The notes below the pieces were generated by a model, which was given only the letters and a program-made list of their open reading frames with translations, ran no database searches and had not been told where the DNA came from. Below, one piece after another: positions 63,456-64,000 of a stretch of 64,000 nucleotides of DNA (within the stretch, counting starts at the first letter, position 1; every line of letters begins with the position of its first letter). A program made the translations under genes and the position numbers. This DNA comes from CAVRAW01 sp963716135 (lineage in GTDB: Bacteria; Planctomycetota; Planctomycetia; Pirellulales; JADZDJ01). The stretch is from the NCBI GenBank assembly GCA_963716135.1, contig OY970289.1:3348001-3412000 (forward strand). The letters run 5' to 3'.

Positions 63456-64000
63456 ATGAAAAAAATCTTCTTTATGTTTGTGTTGCTTGGTCTCCCGCTA
63501 GCACTCGTTGAGATTGCGGGCTCTGCCGACGAATCGCAAAAAAATCCCGACCAAAAAAACGCTTCGCAGCCTGATAAGAGCGCGGCGACTTCGCGCGAAG
63601 CAGACGAAGCGGCCGTTCGCGCGGCAGGCAAAGCATTCATGGAGGCTTACAATGCCCGCGATGCCAAAAAACTCGCTTCGATGTACACGCCCGAAGCGGT
63701 CTATATCGATCCGCTAACCGGCGAAGAGTCGGTCGGCCGCGAATCAATCGAAAAGGATTTCGCCGACGCATTTTCGGACAATCAGGACATCAAGCTCAGT
63801 GCGGATGTGAAATCGATCGATTTTGTCTCCCCCAGCGTGGTCATCATCCGCGGAACGGCGCACGTTATTCGCCCCGATGCGGAACCAGTGGATTCAGATT
63901 TCACCGTGGTTCGCGTCAAACGCGACGGCCAATGGTTGATCGACCGCGTTTCTGAAATCGAAAAAGAAAAACCTGCGCAGTCGAATTACGAACATCTGAA
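63456..64000 (+). CDS. Secreted NTF2/SnoaL-like protein, truncated by window end
   Basis: At least 181 residues with no stop before the edge. Signal peptide MKKIFFMFVLLGLPLALVEIAGSADE, a polar linker, then an NTF2-like cone: AGKAFMEAYNARDAKKLASMYTPEAVYIDP and TGEESVGRESIEKDFADAF, as in SgcJ/EcaC-type proteins. GGAGG precedes ATG 63456. Whether it binds a small ligand is unknown. Confidence 0.85.
   Translation, partial: MKKIFFMFVLLGLPLALVEIAGSADESQKNPDQKNASQPDKSAATSREADEAAVRAAGKAFMEAYNARDAKKLASMYTPEAVYIDPLTGEESVGRESIEKDFADAFSDNQDIKLSADVKSIDFVSPSVVIIRGTAHVIRPDAEPVDSDFTVVRVKRDGQWLIDRVSEIEKEKPAQSNYEHL

Noticed and set aside
1..64000. Transposases, integrases, rRNA genes, riboswitches
   Set aside because: I looked for DDE/tyrosine-recombinase motifs, terminal inverted repeats and conserved rRNA stretches and saw none that I could support.

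Overview
This 64 kb window looks like a GC-rich chromosome segment from a planctomycete, probably in the Pirellulales range. The clues are the surface-protein leaders (RLELRCVLSA, LELLEPRNMLA, LEDRAMLSL), an ECF sigma factor next to a Ser/Thr kinase-TPR receptor, very large pseudopilin-operon proteins, a SEC-C mini-protein, and a ubiquitin-like operon. This is inference from family resemblance, since no rRNA or taxonomic marker is present.

Layout. (1) 1-4892: a dense plus-strand array of 39 tRNA genes (one cut by the window edge, three with unreadable anticodons). The readable ones cover all 20 amino acids. The array is interrupted by an HNH endonuclease and by a SEC-C mini-gene. Many of the tRNAs are structurally odd: short leucine tRNAs, C at position 33, and hairpins inserted in the D or variable region. 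(2) 5071-9411 (minus): membrane/surface protein, ECF sigma factor and kinase-TPR receptor. (3) 9749-12643: two cell-surface proteins, one a leishmanolysin-like zinc protease. (4) 12.6-16.6 kb: an accessory zone with a peptidase relic, a duplicated SEC-C/tRNA-Cys segment and orphan genes. (5) 17261-20664: an operon encoding a membrane peptide, a coiled-coil lipoprotein, a beta-grasp ubiquitin-like protein, an E2-RING-like protein, a JAMM/JAB protease and an E1/ThiF enzyme. This is the most exciting system in the window. (6) 20826-39988 (minus): ten genes of a type IV pilus/type II secretion-like machine (two assembly ATPases, PilT, GspF, pseudopilins, a giant GspK-like protein). Their leaders and flanks are full of degenerate heptanucleotide repeats. 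(7) 40391-46827: three tandem TMTC-like membrane glycosyltransferase/TPR paralogues. (8) 46858-52297 (minus): a secreted protein and a roughly 1,490-residue LamG/copper-radical-oxidase/zincin protein. (9) 52586-64000: acetolactate synthase, a toxin-antitoxin pair, a WD40 protein, an SdrD-like repeat protein, small proteins, a CopD-like membrane protein, a CCA-adding enzyme, and a secreted NTF2-like protein running off the edge.

Data-quality warning. At least fourteen otherwise well-conserved genes are broken by what is most simply one missing or extra base, usually in a GC-rich run. Long-read consensus error is the leading explanation. I report these as single genes with a marked frame change and not as true pseudogenes.

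How it fits together. No tRNA in the array encodes its 3' CCA, so all depend on a CCA-adding enzyme such as the one at 61.7-62.9 kb. The surface proteins, the pilus-like secretion genes and the TMTC-like enzymes suggest a cell-envelope programme. The ubiquitin-like operon is self-contained, with its own terminator and an internal terminator-like hairpin after the modifier gene.
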